Shown: piece after piece, positions 27,996-37,734 of the stretch
How the letters are laid out: each line of letters starts with the position of its first letter
How positions within the stretch are numbered: the first letter of the stretch is position 1
The notes under the pieces: generated by a model
Told to the model about the DNA's origin: nothing
Seen by the model: only the letters and a program-made list of their open reading frames with translations
Databases searched by the model: none
Translations under genes and position numbers: made by a program
DNA from: Flavobacterium cyclinae
Lineage (GTDB): Bacteria > Bacteroidota > Bacteroidia > Flavobacteriales > Flavobacteriaceae
Length of the DNA stretch: 64,000 nucleotides
Assembly: GCF_021172145.1 (NCBI RefSeq)
Contig: NZ_CP089095.1
Span: 1,116,001-1,180,000 of the forward strand
Direction: 5' to 3'

Positions 27996-29213
27996 ATGGC
28001 ATCTATTAAATTAATACTACGCACCAACCAGAAAGATCAAACAGGTAAAAGCCCTTTGTACATTAGAATTATAAAAGATAGAAAAACGAAATTTATCACT
28101 GCCGGACTCAAGCTTAAAGAAAGTGATTGGGATGAAGCAAAGCAGAGAGTTAAGAAAAGCTATCCTAATAGCGCGCGAATGAATGCTGCACTTGCTCAAA
28201 AAATTGCCGATGCTGAAGGACAAGTTGCCGACATGGAACGAAAAGTAAAAACCGTTTCCATTAAAAAACTAAAAGAAGCCATAAAAGGAAAAGAAGTGCC
28301 TAACTTCTTCGACTACTCACGTAAACATTGTGAACGAATCAAAAACAACGTATCTATTTCAACTTATAAAAATTACCATGCCTATTTAGATAAGTTCGAA
28401 AAATGGGTAGGAACGAAGGAGGTTTATTTTGATGACATTACAGTTTCATTATTAATGGACTATATGAGTTATCTAAGCAACGAACTAAAAAACGGAAATA
28501 CAACACAACGTTATTCGATTATGATTTTGGCAATTATGTTCAAAGAGGCTATCAAAGAAGATTTAATTCCGGAATACATGTATCCGTTTAGTAAGTTGAA
28601 ATTAAAGAAAGACCCAAGCAGAAGACAGTTTTTAAAGAAAGAGCAATTCGAAGCGATTATCAATTATAAACTAGATGAAAAATCAAAAGCGAGTGTATAT
28701 CGCGATATGTTTATCTTTTCAATTTTCGCAGGAGGATTACGATTCAGTGATGTATTAGAATTTCAAGTAAAACACTTCAATGAAGAAGAAAGAAGAATAC
28801 ATAAAGTAATTCGCAAAACAGGAAGAATGCATCAGTTTAAAATAGGTCAGTTAGCATTGAACATCATCAACAAGTACAAAAAGGAAGATGCAGAACAAGA
28901 CGACTTTATATTCCCTGTAATCACAAATAAAGAGCTGTATTTAAAGAATGATGAATACCGTTATACTTTTATAGAAAGTGCCAATAAAGCGGCTAATTTT
29001 CAATTACAGCGCATTGCAAAGAAATTAGAAATTCCAGTAAAAGTAACATTTCACATAAGCCGCCACACTTTTGCAACAAATGCTTTAAATAACGGAATGA
29101 GAATTGAGCACGTTTCAAAACTAATGGACCACCGCGATATCAGCACAACCCAGGTATATGCCAAAATCATTTCAGAAGAATTAGACAAAGCGGTTGACAA
29201 CTACATCTACTAA
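27996..29213 (+). CDS. Tyrosine recombinase (element integrase)
   Basis: 405 residues, Bacteroidota integrase type: an N-terminal Arm-type binding domain (about 1-90), a SAM-like core-binding domain (about 100-200) and the catalytic domain. Catalytic residues appear as Arg in GGLRFSD, HxxR in HISRH, His in LMDHRD and Tyr in QVYAKI. It lies 236 bp inside attL and is the likely enzyme for the 27748/58211 att sites. Transcribed into the element. Confidence 0.93.
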   Translation: MASIKLILRTNQKDQTGKSPLYIRIIKDRKTKFITAGLKLKESDWDEAKQRVKKSYPNSARMNAALAQKIADAEGQVADMERKVKTVSIKKLKEAIKGKEVPNFFDYSRKHCERIKNNVSISTYKNYHAYLDKFEKWVGTKEVYFDDITVSLLMDYMSYLSNELKNGNTTQRYSIMILAIMFKEAIKEDLIPEYMYPFSKLKLKKDPSRRQFLKKEQFEAIINYKLDEKSKASVYRDMFIFSIFAGGLRFSDVLEFQVKHFNEEERRIHKVIRKTGRMHQFKIGQLALNIINKYKKEDAEQDDFIFPVITNKELYLKNDEYRYTFIESANKAANFQLQRIAKKLEIPVKVTFHISRHTFATNALNNGMRIEHVSKLMDHRDISTTQVYAKIISEELDKAVDNYIY

Positions 29214-29539
29214 AACAGAACGAGAGTAATTACTTCAAAAAATTACTCTCGTTTTCTTTTTCGAAGGTAAATTTTGCTCTTTTATACTCTCGAAATCCAA
29301 AACCCTAGCAAATACAAGCCTTCGCAATTTTGTTAAAAACTTGTACGAAAAACAACGCAAACTGGTACTTTATTTGTTCTAATTTTAGGCATCCAAAAAA
29401 ATCTTATTTACACAAAATCAAGCCTTAATTTACTTGAAGTATAGTCGAACTTTGAGCTAAAAGCTGATGTGAATAAACTGGTTTTTACATGGACTAACCA
29501 AATAATTACGAATGAACAAATTTAACACCGGCAAAAAAC
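29214..29539. other. Intergenic region with terminator only
   Basis: Apart from the hairpin at 29219-29260 no gene is supported. A 38-codon basic frame from ATG 29512 overlaps the next gene but has no other support. Confidence 0.5.
29219..29260 (+). terminator. Integrase terminator
   Basis: AACGAGAGTAATT and AATTACTCTCGTT form a perfect 13-bp stem around a 9-nt loop, followed by TTCTTTTT; starts 5 bp after the integrase stop. Confidence 0.85.
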
Positions 29540-30448
29540 GTGAACTTAAAAGGGCAAAACATCAAAAAATCATTGTTCTCAGAATGGAGAACCATCGACA
29601 CAGCACAAAGTGCAGCTTCTATTTTTGACATTACTCACGACCAGGAACCCACACTGGAAAACTATTGTATTGCTTTACTCGAAAAAGTATTTACAATCCC
29701 ACAATCCCAACTACCCGAATTCATAAACTACCAACTCCAACTTGCCCAAGACGGAAACACCTGGTTAAACAAGTTTGAAAAATTATTAGCCAACAATGAA
29801 GAACTATTCTTTAGCCAAAAAGCATTGAGTAGATTCAACAAATTGTACAATATCATCGAGAAAAAACGAACAGAGCTGCAATCTTCGAGCGTAAAAGAAA
29901 CTAAGCAAGCAACTCCAAAAAGGTTAATCAATGCCGAATCGGAAGATCGTTATTTTTCATTTTTTGAAATCAAACAACAGGTTGAAAAAATGGAATCGTT
30001 CAATGAACAAATCTTGTTTTTAAACGAAGAAATTTTCGAATACCGACAAGCTGACATAATTTCAATAAACAGTAAACTACATTCTTATGACCAACAATGT
30101 GTTCAGCTGATTGAAAAATTACAAACGCTTCGCAAAATGCGTTCGGAAATTGAGAAGGAAAAAGAACTAGAACTGGAGAAAAAACTAACCACTAAAAAAC
30201 TGAAATTCAACGGAAATCTAAACCAATTAGTAGATATTTTCTACCAACTAAGTCGTGAACTATTTGTTGATGGAAAATCATTTATTGATGCTTCCAATGG
30301 CGAAATAGTAAATATGATCGTCAATAACTTTATCGACAAAGACAACAACGAAATAAGTCCCCAAACGGTCGAAACCATCCTCAAACCATCTCGAGGCGAT
30401 AAACGACCAAAGACCCACAAACGAATAGACCTCGACAATTTCCTCTAA
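29540..30448 (+). CDS. RteC-like / element-regulatory protein of unknown function
   Basis: 302 residues, alpha-helical with a coiled-coil middle (about 150-235) and a C-terminal block (FVDGKSFIDAS, EISPQTVETIL, then a basic RGDKRPKTHKR tail) resembling the C-terminal part of RteC-type regulators of Bacteroidota mobile elements. The identification is tentative. The start is GTG at 29540; no in-frame ATG exists near the N-terminus. It precedes the helix-turn-helix gene. Confidence 0.6.
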   Translation: MNLKGQNIKKSLFSEWRTIDTAQSAASIFDITHDQEPTLENYCIALLEKVFTIPQSQLPEFINYQLQLAQDGNTWLNKFEKLLANNEELFFSQKALSRFNKLYNIIEKKRTELQSSSVKETKQATPKRLINAESEDRYFSFFEIKQQVEKMESFNEQILFLNEEIFEYRQADIISINSKLHSYDQQCVQLIEKLQTLRKMRSEIEKEKELELEKKLTTKKLKFNGNLNQLVDIFYQLSRELFVDGKSFIDASNGEIVNMIVNNFIDKDNNEISPQTVETILKPSRGDKRPKTHKRIDLDNFL

Positions 30449-30537
30449 TAAATAATAGTCCCTTGGGACCCGTTTGGGACTAAGGGACTTGTTTTTACTT
30501 CACAATTTTGCTCCATAAACTTTTAAAAACTACGAAA

Positions 30538-30819
30538 ATGGAAGCAATTATTTTAACAAAAGACCAGTACAACGACTTAATGGCAAAATTAGACGCAATT
30601 CAAAGCCAACTAAACACCAAGCCAGACCCAAAGAAAGAAACCTTCTTAGACAATCAAGAGTTCATCATGCTCATGAAAATCTCCAAACGCACAGCACAAA
30701 CCTGGAGAGATGAAGGTAAAATCTCATTCAGTCAAGTAGGTAGCAAAATTTACTACAAACTTTCTGATGTTGAAAAACTACTACAAGAACACTACAACAA
30801 ATCATTCAAAGGGAAATAG
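30538..30819 (+). CDS. Helix-turn-helix (excisionase/MerR-like) protein
   Basis: 93 residues from ATG 30538; the frame back to 30508 is less likely. An N-terminal helix with a coiled tendency is followed by a helix_turn_helix domain (FIMLMKISKRTAQTWRDEGK, then IYYKLSDVEKLL), as in Bacteroidota element proteins that regulate excision and replication. It lies between the RteC-like gene and the primase gene. Confidence 0.8.
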   Translation: MEAIILTKDQYNDLMAKLDAIQSQLNTKPDPKKETFLDNQEFIMLMKISKRTAQTWRDEGKISFSQVGSKIYYKLSDVEKLLQEHYNKSFKGK

Positions 30820-30820
30820 T

Positions 30821-30892
30821 ATGAAACAGTGCAACGGAACCTGTGAAGTTTGTGACTGTAAAACAGGAACAACCACTAAGACTTTTCACTAA
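30821..30892 (+). CDS. Possible 23-residue Cys-rich micro-ORF
   Basis: Starts one base after the preceding stop codon. The peptide MKQCNGTCEVCDCKTGTTT... has four cysteines in the spacing C-x3-C-x2-C-x-C, like a small metal-binding knuckle. No obvious ribosome site; it may be chance. Confidence 0.3.
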   Translation: MKQCNGTCEVCDCKTGTTTKTFH

Positions 30893-30916
30893 TCACTTTT
30901 CACTAATCACTCAAAC

Positions 30917-33043
30917 ATGATAACAATCTTCAAAAACTTCAACGAAGTAATAGAACACAAAACAATTCCCGAAATCCTGCACGAAATCAAAACAGGTAAG
31001 TACAGACCAGGGATAACCTATTTGCGTAAATCATTAGCAGAAAACAAACTAGAAGCCTATGAAAAAGCCAAAAAATCATTACCTGCATTCACTCCTTCAG
31101 GAAAATTTGTTGGTGGAAGAAAAATGGAATTTCTAGAAGCATACTCCAATTTCATTATCCTAGACATCGATAAATTAAGTCAAAACGATTTACAAAACGC
31201 AAAGCACAAAGCCAATCAATCCGAATACACCTATGCAAGTTTCATAAGTCCATCAGGTAATGGATTAAAAATTTTAGTAAAAGTAAACACAACAAAAGAA
31301 GACCACAAAGAAACCTTTTTGGCCATTCAAAAATACTATGAAACCCTATTAAACCATGAAATAGACAAATCCGGAAAAGACATAACCCGACTATGTTTCT
31401 ACTCATTCGATGATAACCTTTATCAAAACGAAGCTGCTATCGTCTTTGCGAGTGAAACGAAGCAATCCAGTCACACTGAGCCTGTCGAAGTGACACAACT
31501 GCCAACCGCGACTGTGACTGCGACTAACAGCGAAGCTGTTTATAATCACTGCGTCCGCTTCACCGAAAAAAAAGTGCAATACGCGACAGGTAGCCGAAAC
31601 GTATTTGTACACCAACTCGCGTGCAACCTAAACCGAAAAGGCATTTCATTAAACGAAGCACTAAGCTTCATACTAACAGACTTTGGCTATGACGAAAAAG
31701 AAGTAACACAAACCGTTCACAGCGCCTACGGAAACATTCACGAATTTGGTAAAGATGAAAACTTTGAAAAGAACAGAAACACTAAAAACAACACAAAAAA
31801 ATCAGACAATCAAAACTTGTCACCTCGAGCGGAGTCGAGAGGCGACTTCTATGAGGACGACGACGAAGACAAACCAAAACCAACACAAATCGACCGATTA
31901 GAACTATTCCTATCAACAAGATATGTATTTCGGCATAACATGGTTTCTGGTAAGTTAGAGTTTCAGTATTTCGGTAAAAAGAAATGGCATGTAATGAACG
32001 ATTTCATTGAAAACTCAATGCTTCGTGAATGTTTAAAAGGAAGAATCAAAACAAACCTTTCTTCTTTGCGAAACCTATTGTATTCCGATTTCTGTGAATT
32101 ATACAATCCGTTCGAAGATTACTTTTACAATCTACCATCGTATGATGAAAAAACAGATTATATTTTAGAATTGGCAAACACGATAACCACTACAAAACAA
32201 GAACTTTGGCAAGAGTGTTTTAAAAAATGGATTGTAGCAATGGTAGGTTGTGTATTGGATGACAAAGTAATCAATCACACGGTAATTGTATTCAGTGGAA
32301 AACAAGGATTAGGAAAAACCACTTGGGTAGAAAAACTAGTACCTAGAAAGTTAAAAGAGTATCTATTCTCTGGAACCATAAACCCAAACAACAAAGACAC
32401 TTTAGTGCAGCTTTCAGAATGTATGTTAATCAACCTGGACGAATTAGAAAACCTAAACCGTTCCGAAATTGGAAGCTTAAAAGAAATCATCACAAAGACA
32501 CAAATCAGAATGAGAAAAGCCTACGGACACAACAACGAAACCATGCCAAGACGCGCATCATTTGCCGGAAGTGTCAACACAGCGCAATTCTTAAACGACA
32601 GTACAGGAAGCAGAAGATTTCTTTGTTTTGAGGTAGAAAACATCCAATACCAACACGAAATCAATATTGACAATGTATTATCACAAGCCTTGTATTTATT
32701 TAAAACAGGATTCAGACATTGGTTCGACCAAGAAGAAATCAAAAACATCACCGAAAACAACGAACAATACCAACTACGAAGCCCAGAAGAAGAATTGCTT
32801 TTAACTTGGTTTGAACCTTGCGATAGAGAAAATGCTACACATTATTTAAACGCCTCACAAATAGCAGCTAAACTAGCCGAAAGAGCAAAAATCACTATTA
32901 ACGACGGAACAATAAACAAAATCGGAAAAGCTTTAAAAAAACACAATTTCACAAGACTAATGCGAAAAGGAAGTCCAGTCTACGCAGTAAAAGAATTCAC
33001 CTACGAAGAAGTAGATCAAACCAACCGACAATCCGAAATATGA
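30917..33043 (+). CDS. BT4734/VirE-type primase-helicase
   Basis: 708 residues, probably replicates or maintains the element. The N-terminal domain (about 1-170) is the BT4734-like, primase-related domain of Bacteroidota elements (FVGGRKMEFLEAYSNFIILDIDK). A linker and PriCT-like helix follow (about 215-260), then a VirE/D5-like helicase domain with Walker A SGKQGLGKTTW (about 458-468) and LINLDELENL. Two REP-like palindromes are translated within the linkers (31446-31494 and 31819-31846). Confidence 0.85.
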   Translation: MITIFKNFNEVIEHKTIPEILHEIKTGKYRPGITYLRKSLAENKLEAYEKAKKSLPAFTPSGKFVGGRKMEFLEAYSNFIILDIDKLSQNDLQNAKHKANQSEYTYASFISPSGNGLKILVKVNTTKEDHKETFLAIQKYYETLLNHEIDKSGKDITRLCFYSFDDNLYQNEAAIVFASETKQSSHTEPVEVTQLPTATVTATNSEAVYNHCVRFTEKKVQYATGSRNVFVHQLACNLNRKGISLNEALSFILTDFGYDEKEVTQTVHSAYGNIHEFGKDENFEKNRNTKNNTKKSDNQNLSPRAESRGDFYEDDDEDKPKPTQIDRLELFLSTRYVFRHNMVSGKLEFQYFGKKKWHVMNDFIENSMLRECLKGRIKTNLSSLRNLLYSDFCELYNPFEDYFYNLPSYDEKTDYILELANTITTTKQELWQECFKKWIVAMVGCVLDDKVINHTVIVFSGKQGLGKTTWVEKLVPRKLKEYLFSGTINPNNKDTLVQLSECMLINLDELENLNRSEIGSLKEIITKTQIRMRKAYGHNNETMPRRASFAGSVNTAQFLNDSTGSRRFLCFEVENIQYQHEINIDNVLSQALYLFKTGFRHWFDQEEIKNITENNEQYQLRSPEEELLLTWFEPCDRENATHYLNASQIAAKLAERAKITINDGTINKIGKALKKHNFTRLMRKGSPVYAVKEFTYEEVDQTNRQSEI
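31446..31494. repeat. REP-like palindrome inside a coding region, copy 1
   Basis: GCGAGTGAAACGAAGCAATC followed by TCACACTGAGCCTGTCGAAGTGA, both widespread Bacteroidota intergenic repeats. Here translated in frame as SETKQSSHTEPVEVT. Confidence 0.7.
31819..31846. repeat. REP-like palindrome inside a coding region, copy 2
   Basis: GTCACCTCGAGCGGAGTCGA and its continuation, related to the REP sequences at 62398 and 63530; translated as SPRAESRGD in a linker. Confidence 0.65.
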
Positions 33044-33453
33044 ACACAAAAAAATCAAAAGTGGTAAACGCAAGTTGCCACTTTTCTTTCTGCAAACTGA
33101 CCACCGAAAACTGAATACTAAAAAGAGGGTGTAAGGGGTGTAACCAAATTTCCACACAAACATTTTGAGTTTTTTTACTTTTCAAATTTTCTAGCAACAT
33201 CGGCACAATCAAAAGCAAATCAATAAACTTCAAAGTGTAGTTTGCACCAAATTCCTCAAATAAATCCGTTTTTTTTATTTCCTAAAAAATAAAAATCTTT
33301 TACTCGGTTTTTCCCTACACCCTACACCCTGCGGTATTTTGCAGTATTTTTCATCAATTTTAACGTAAATACGGTTTTCCACATTTTTCTTTCAATACTT
33401 TTTTTGTAAGTTTACGAATTAATATTCTATACATTTCTATTCTATTCTTCAAG
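33044..33453. other. Gene-free boundary between element backbone and cargo
   Basis: No gene supported. It holds the terminator at 33057-33085 and two C/A-rich tracts, TACACCCTACACCCTG near 33315 and its inverted form GGGTGTAAGGGGTGT near 33127. It marks the change from backbone genes to the clearly more AT-rich defence operon, whose promoter should lie here. Confidence 0.5.
33057..33085 (+). terminator. Intrinsic terminator after the primase gene
   Basis: AAAAGTGG and CCACTTTT form a stem around 13 nt, 14 bp after the stop codon. Confidence 0.65.
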
Positions 33454-36312
33454 ATGATTATTAATCAATATCAAGCCAAATATTATGCCTATGAATTAAC
33501 GAAACGTTGTCCTAGTGATAGTGTTGAAAAACTTAGTGCAACATTAATGGACGCTAAAGTTGATTTAAATCCGCATCAAATTGAAGCAGCTTTATTTGCA
33601 TTTAATTCTCCTCTTTCCAAGGGTGCTATTTTAGCAGATGAAGTTGGTTTAGGAAAAACAATTGAAGCTGGTATTTTATTGTCTCAGCATTGGGCTGTTG
33701 GAAAAAGAAAGTTGTTAATCATTTGTCCTTCAAGTTTAAGAAAACAATGGAATCAGGAATTGATGGATAAATTCTATTTACCGTCAATGATTTTAGAAAC
33801 AAAATCATTTAATCAGTTCAAAAAAAATGATGTTTTCAATCCATTTGAACAAACTCAAATAGTCATTACATCATACAATTTTGCAAGCAATAAATCTGAT
33901 TTTTTAAGTTTGGTTAACTGGGATTTAGTAATTATTGATGAAGCTCACAAATTAAGAAATGTATATCGTCCAAATAATAAAATTGGCAACAACATCAAAA
34001 ATGCTTTAGAATTAAGAAAGAAAGTATTATTAACTGCTACACCTTTACAAAATTCCCTTTTAGAGTTGTTTGGTTTGGTAAGCATTATAGATGAATTTAC
34101 ATTTGGTGATATAAAAAGTTTTAAATCTCAATTTTCTCGACTTAACAACGAAGAAGATTTTGATGATTTAAAAGAAAGATTAAAACCAATTTGTAAAAGA
34201 AACTTAAGAAGACAAGTTCAGGAGTATATTAACTATACAAACAGAATACCCTTAACAATTAACTTTACACCCAGTAAAGATGAACAGTTGTTATACGATA
34301 TGGTGTCTGAGTATCTACAAAGAGAGAGTTTATACGCTTTACCAAATAGTCAAAGACATCTAATAACGCTAATTTTAAGAAAGTTGCTTGCTTCTTCTAC
34401 TCACGCTATTGCAAAAACAATTGGGTCTTTAGCAGTTAAATTAGACAACAAATTAAAGAAAATCAAAGTCAATCAATCTTTTGATGATATATTTGAAGAC
34501 TACGATACTTATGAAGAGTTAGAGGAGGAATATTACGAAAACGAAGTTGTTGAAGAAGAGGAATTCTATACTGATGAAGAAATAAAAGCAATAGAAAACG
34601 AAGTTGAAGAACTATACACATTCAGAGATTTAGCTGAAAATATTGTACATAATGCTAAAGGTGAAAAGTTGAAAACAGCCTTAGAACAAGGTTTTGATAA
34701 GTTAAGAGAATTTAAAGCTAATGAAAAAGCTATAATTTTTACTGAATCACAACGAACTCAGTACTATTTAAAAGAGTTATTAGAACAATCAGAAGATTAC
34801 AAAGGAAAAGTAGTTTTATTCAATGGTCAAAATAATACACCAGAAATTAACGAAATTTATCAATCTTGGATAGCGAAACATAAAGGCACGGATGTAATTA
34901 GTGGTGCTAAAAGTGCTGATACTAGAGCTGCTATTGTTGAACATTTTAGAAACGAAGCTAAAATTATGATTGCTACAGAAGCTGCTGCTGAAGGTATCAA
35001 TTTACAATTTTGTTCACTTTTAATCAATTACGACTTACCTTGGAATCCTCAAAGAATTGAACAAAGAATTGGTCGTTGTCATAGATATGGCCAAAAATTT
35101 GACGTCGTTGTGGTAAACTTTGTAAATACTAACAATGCAGCTGATCAAAGAGTTTTTGAAATTCTTAATGAAAAGTTTAAATTATTTGATGGAGTATTTG
35201 GGGCAAGTGATGAAGTATTGGGTTCCATAGAAAGTGGAATTGATTTTGAAAAGAAAATTGCTGAGATATACCAATATTGTAGAACTAATGAAGAAATCAA
35301 TCTAGCATTTGATAAATTAAAAGAAGAATTCAAAGAAGACATTGATGTAGAATATAAAAAAACAAGACAAAAATTACTTGAAAATTTTGATGAAGAAGTA
35401 ATTGAAAAACTAAAGGTTACACTTAACGACAGTGAAATTTATTTGAACAAATACCAGCAGTGGTTATGGAAAATAACAAAATTGGCTCTAAAAGAAGTAG
35501 CTAATTTTGATGATAATAAATTTTTATTTCAATTGAATAAAAATCCCTACAATGTTCCTAGCATTAACACTGGAAGATATCAATTAAATAAAGAAGCAGA
35601 AAGTGCCTATTTTTATCGTTTAGGTCATCCTTTGGCTCAATCAATAATAAATTATTTTAAAGAAATTAATCTTGAAAATAGTACTTTAACTTTTGATTAT
35701 ACAGGTACAAAAACAAACATAGCCTTATTAGAAAAGTACATTGGCAAAAAAGGTAGTTTACAAATAAATCAAGTAACAGTTTCTGCTCTTGAAGAGGAAG
35801 ATTACATTGTACTTTCGGGTATTTCAGAAGACACACGTTTAACAAAAGAAGAATGTGAAAGATTATTAAGCCTCCCAGTTAAAGAACAATTAACTACTTA
35901 TGAAATCTATAAAGAATCAATTTTAGAAAACACTTTTGATAAAAATAAAGCAACTATCTTAAGACAAATTGAAAATAGAAATGCAACATTTTTTGATGAA
36001 GAATTAGAGAAATTAGATAAATGGTCAGATGATAAAAGAAATTCTCTGAAAGTAACTTTAAAAGAATTAGAGGAAGAAATCAAAGATCTAAAACGTATTA
36101 GTAGATTATCTCAAAGTTTACCTGAGAAATTAAGCATGCGAAAAAAACTCAAGGATAAAGAACAAAAACGCGATGAAGCTTGGCGACAATATGAAATTGA
36201 AGGGAGAAAAATCGAAGAAGAAAAAGATAAAATCATAGATATTGTTGAGGCTAAATTGCAACAAAAGATAGAGTTAAAATTACTTTTTAAAATAAACTGG
36301 GAATTAATTTAA
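33454..36312 (+). CDS. SNF2-family DEAH helicase/translocase
   Basis: 952-residue SF2 double-stranded DNA translocase. Motif I is ADEVGLGKT (61-69), motif II DEAH (162-165), motif III TATPLQNS; the C-terminal RecA lobe has TEAAAEGINLQF and IEQRIGRCHRYGQ. A very acidic insert (about 345-395) separates the lobes, and the last 250 residues are charged coiled-coil. Similar stand-alone SNF2 proteins occur in defence islands (for example DrmD of DISARM). It is the first gene of the plus-strand defence operon, 18 bp before the DUF262-HNH gene. Confidence 0.9.
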   Translation: MIINQYQAKYYAYELTKRCPSDSVEKLSATLMDAKVDLNPHQIEAALFAFNSPLSKGAILADEVGLGKTIEAGILLSQHWAVGKRKLLIICPSSLRKQWNQELMDKFYLPSMILETKSFNQFKKNDVFNPFEQTQIVITSYNFASNKSDFLSLVNWDLVIIDEAHKLRNVYRPNNKIGNNIKNALELRKKVLLTATPLQNSLLELFGLVSIIDEFTFGDIKSFKSQFSRLNNEEDFDDLKERLKPICKRNLRRQVQEYINYTNRIPLTINFTPSKDEQLLYDMVSEYLQRESLYALPNSQRHLITLILRKLLASSTHAIAKTIGSLAVKLDNKLKKIKVNQSFDDIFEDYDTYEELEEEYYENEVVEEEEFYTDEEIKAIENEVEELYTFRDLAENIVHNAKGEKLKTALEQGFDKLREFKANEKAIIFTESQRTQYYLKELLEQSEDYKGKVVLFNGQNNTPEINEIYQSWIAKHKGTDVISGAKSADTRAAIVEHFRNEAKIMIATEAAAEGINLQFCSLLINYDLPWNPQRIEQRIGRCHRYGQKFDVVVVNFVNTNNAADQRVFEILNEKFKLFDGVFGASDEVLGSIESGIDFEKKIAEIYQYCRTNEEINLAFDKLKEEFKEDIDVEYKKTRQKLLENFDEEVIEKLKVTLNDSEIYLNKYQQWLWKITKLALKEVANFDDNKFLFQLNKNPYNVPSINTGRYQLNKEAESAYFYRLGHPLAQSIINYFKEINLENSTLTFDYTGTKTNIALLEKYIGKKGSLQINQVTVSALEEEDYIVLSGISEDTRLTKEECERLLSLPVKEQLTTYEIYKESILENTFDKNKATILRQIENRNATFFDEELEKLDKWSDDKRNSLKVTLKELEEEIKDLKRISRLSQSLPEKLSMRKKLKDKEQKRDEAWRQYEIEGRKIEEEKDKIIDIVEAKLQQKIELKLLFKINWELI

Positions 36313-36330
36313 TAAAATATATTGGAATAC

Positions 36331-37734
36331 ATGAATACACAATCAAACTCAAATATAGAAAACGATGAATGGAGTGATGATGATTTATTAGATTTACAAA
36401 ATGAATTTGATACAAATGAAGAATTAGAATTATCAGAAGAAGATAATAGAAAAATTATTTGGCAAGCAAAAGATTTTTCCATTCGCGAATTCCATTCAAT
36501 GCATCAAGATGGTGATATTGATTTACAACCAGATTACCAACGTAAATATGTAGCAACTCCAGCTATAGCAAGTAAATTAATAGAATCTGTTTTAATGGAT
36601 GTACCTATTCCAGTTGTTTATTTAGCCGAAGAACAAAATGAAACGTATAGTGTAATTGATGGTCAACAAAGACTTACAACTTTTATCTCATTTTTGAGTG
36701 GGAAATATCCCGATAGAACTGATTTTAAATTAACTGGTTTAAATGTGTTAAAGGAATTAAACAAAAAAACATTTGCTCAGTTAGACAAAGAACAACAAAA
36801 CAAAATAAAGAAGACAACACTTCATACAATTATAATTAAGAAAGAATCAAACGAAGACATAAAATTTGAAATATTTGAACGTTTAAATACAGGTTCAATT
36901 AAATTAAATGAAGATGAAATCCGTAATACAGTATATCGTGGAAACTATGTAAAACTTTTAGGCGAATTAGAACAGGACCCAACATTTCATTTCCTTGTGA
37001 GTAAAGACAACTACAAGAAAAGAATGATATACAGAGGTATGATTTTAAGATTCTTTGCTTTAAGTGAAAAAACATATTTGAATTATAAACCAAGTATGAA
37101 ACAATTCTGTAATAAAGAGTTAAGAGATAATAGAAACTTTTCAGCAGCTAAAGAAAAAGAATACAGAGAAAGATTTTTACATGTTATTGACTTAGTTAAA
37201 GTAGTTTTTGGTGAGACAGCTTTCAGAAGATATGTTCCAATCGATGAAAATACTGATAAAGGAGGTTGGATAAAAACACGATTAAACATGGCATTGTTTG
37301 ATATCCAAATGTGTGGTTTTGTAAATTATTCAAAAAATGAAGTATTACAGCATGCAGATTACATAAGAGAAGCAATGTTAGATTTAATGTCAAATAATCA
37401 AGAATTTATTGAGTCAATATTAATTCAAACTTCTGATAAAAACGTATTAAAAAAACGCTTCAAAATTTGGTATGAAAAATTAGATGAAATCATTGGTGAT
37501 AAATCGTATCAACAAAGAACTTTTCCTTATGCAATTAAAAAGAGATTATTTGAAGAAAATCCAGTATGTGCATTGAGTGGTCAACAAATTCTAGCAATCG
37601 AAGATTCAGAAGTAGATCATATTGTTCCTTTCTCAAAAGGGGGAAAAACAGAGTATGCTAATGCACAGTTAGTGTTAAGATATTTTAATAGAGCAAAGAA
37701 GAATAATACAGAATACAATGTCGGAAACAACTAA
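36331..37734 (+). CDS. DUF262 (ParB-fold NTPase) - HNH endonuclease fusion
   Basis: 467 residues. After an acidic N-terminus (1-40), the DUF262 domain shows QPDYQRKYV and DGQQRLTT (110-117), the nucleotide-binding motif shared by GmrS, BrxU and SspE. The C-terminal HNH nuclease has VDHIVPFSKGG and NAQLVLRYFNRAKKN (about 425-460). DUF262 nucleases of these systems sense DNA modification or cut invading DNA. Start ATG 36331 chosen over TTG 36322. Its last 17 bases overlap the first methyltransferase gene, suggesting translational coupling. Confidence 0.88.
   Translation: MNTQSNSNIENDEWSDDDLLDLQNEFDTNEELELSEEDNRKIIWQAKDFSIREFHSMHQDGDIDLQPDYQRKYVATPAIASKLIESVLMDVPIPVVYLAEEQNETYSVIDGQQRLTTFISFLSGKYPDRTDFKLTGLNVLKELNKKTFAQLDKEQQNKIKKTTLHTIIIKKESNEDIKFEIFERLNTGSIKLNEDEIRNTVYRGNYVKLLGELEQDPTFHFLVSKDNYKKRMIYRGMILRFFALSEKTYLNYKPSMKQFCNKELRDNRNFSAAKEKEYRERFLHVIDLVKVVFGETAFRRYVPIDENTDKGGWIKTRLNMALFDIQMCGFVNYSKNEVLQHADYIREAMLDLMSNNQEFIESILIQTSDKNVLKKRFKIWYEKLDEIIGDKSYQQRTFPYAIKKRLFEENPVCALSGQQILAIEDSEVDHIVPFSKGGKTEYANAQLVLRYFNRAKKNNTEYNVGNN

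Noticed and set aside
29512..29628. 38-codon basic frame overlapping the RteC-like gene
   Set aside because: No supporting similarity or ribosome site; the larger frame is more plausible.
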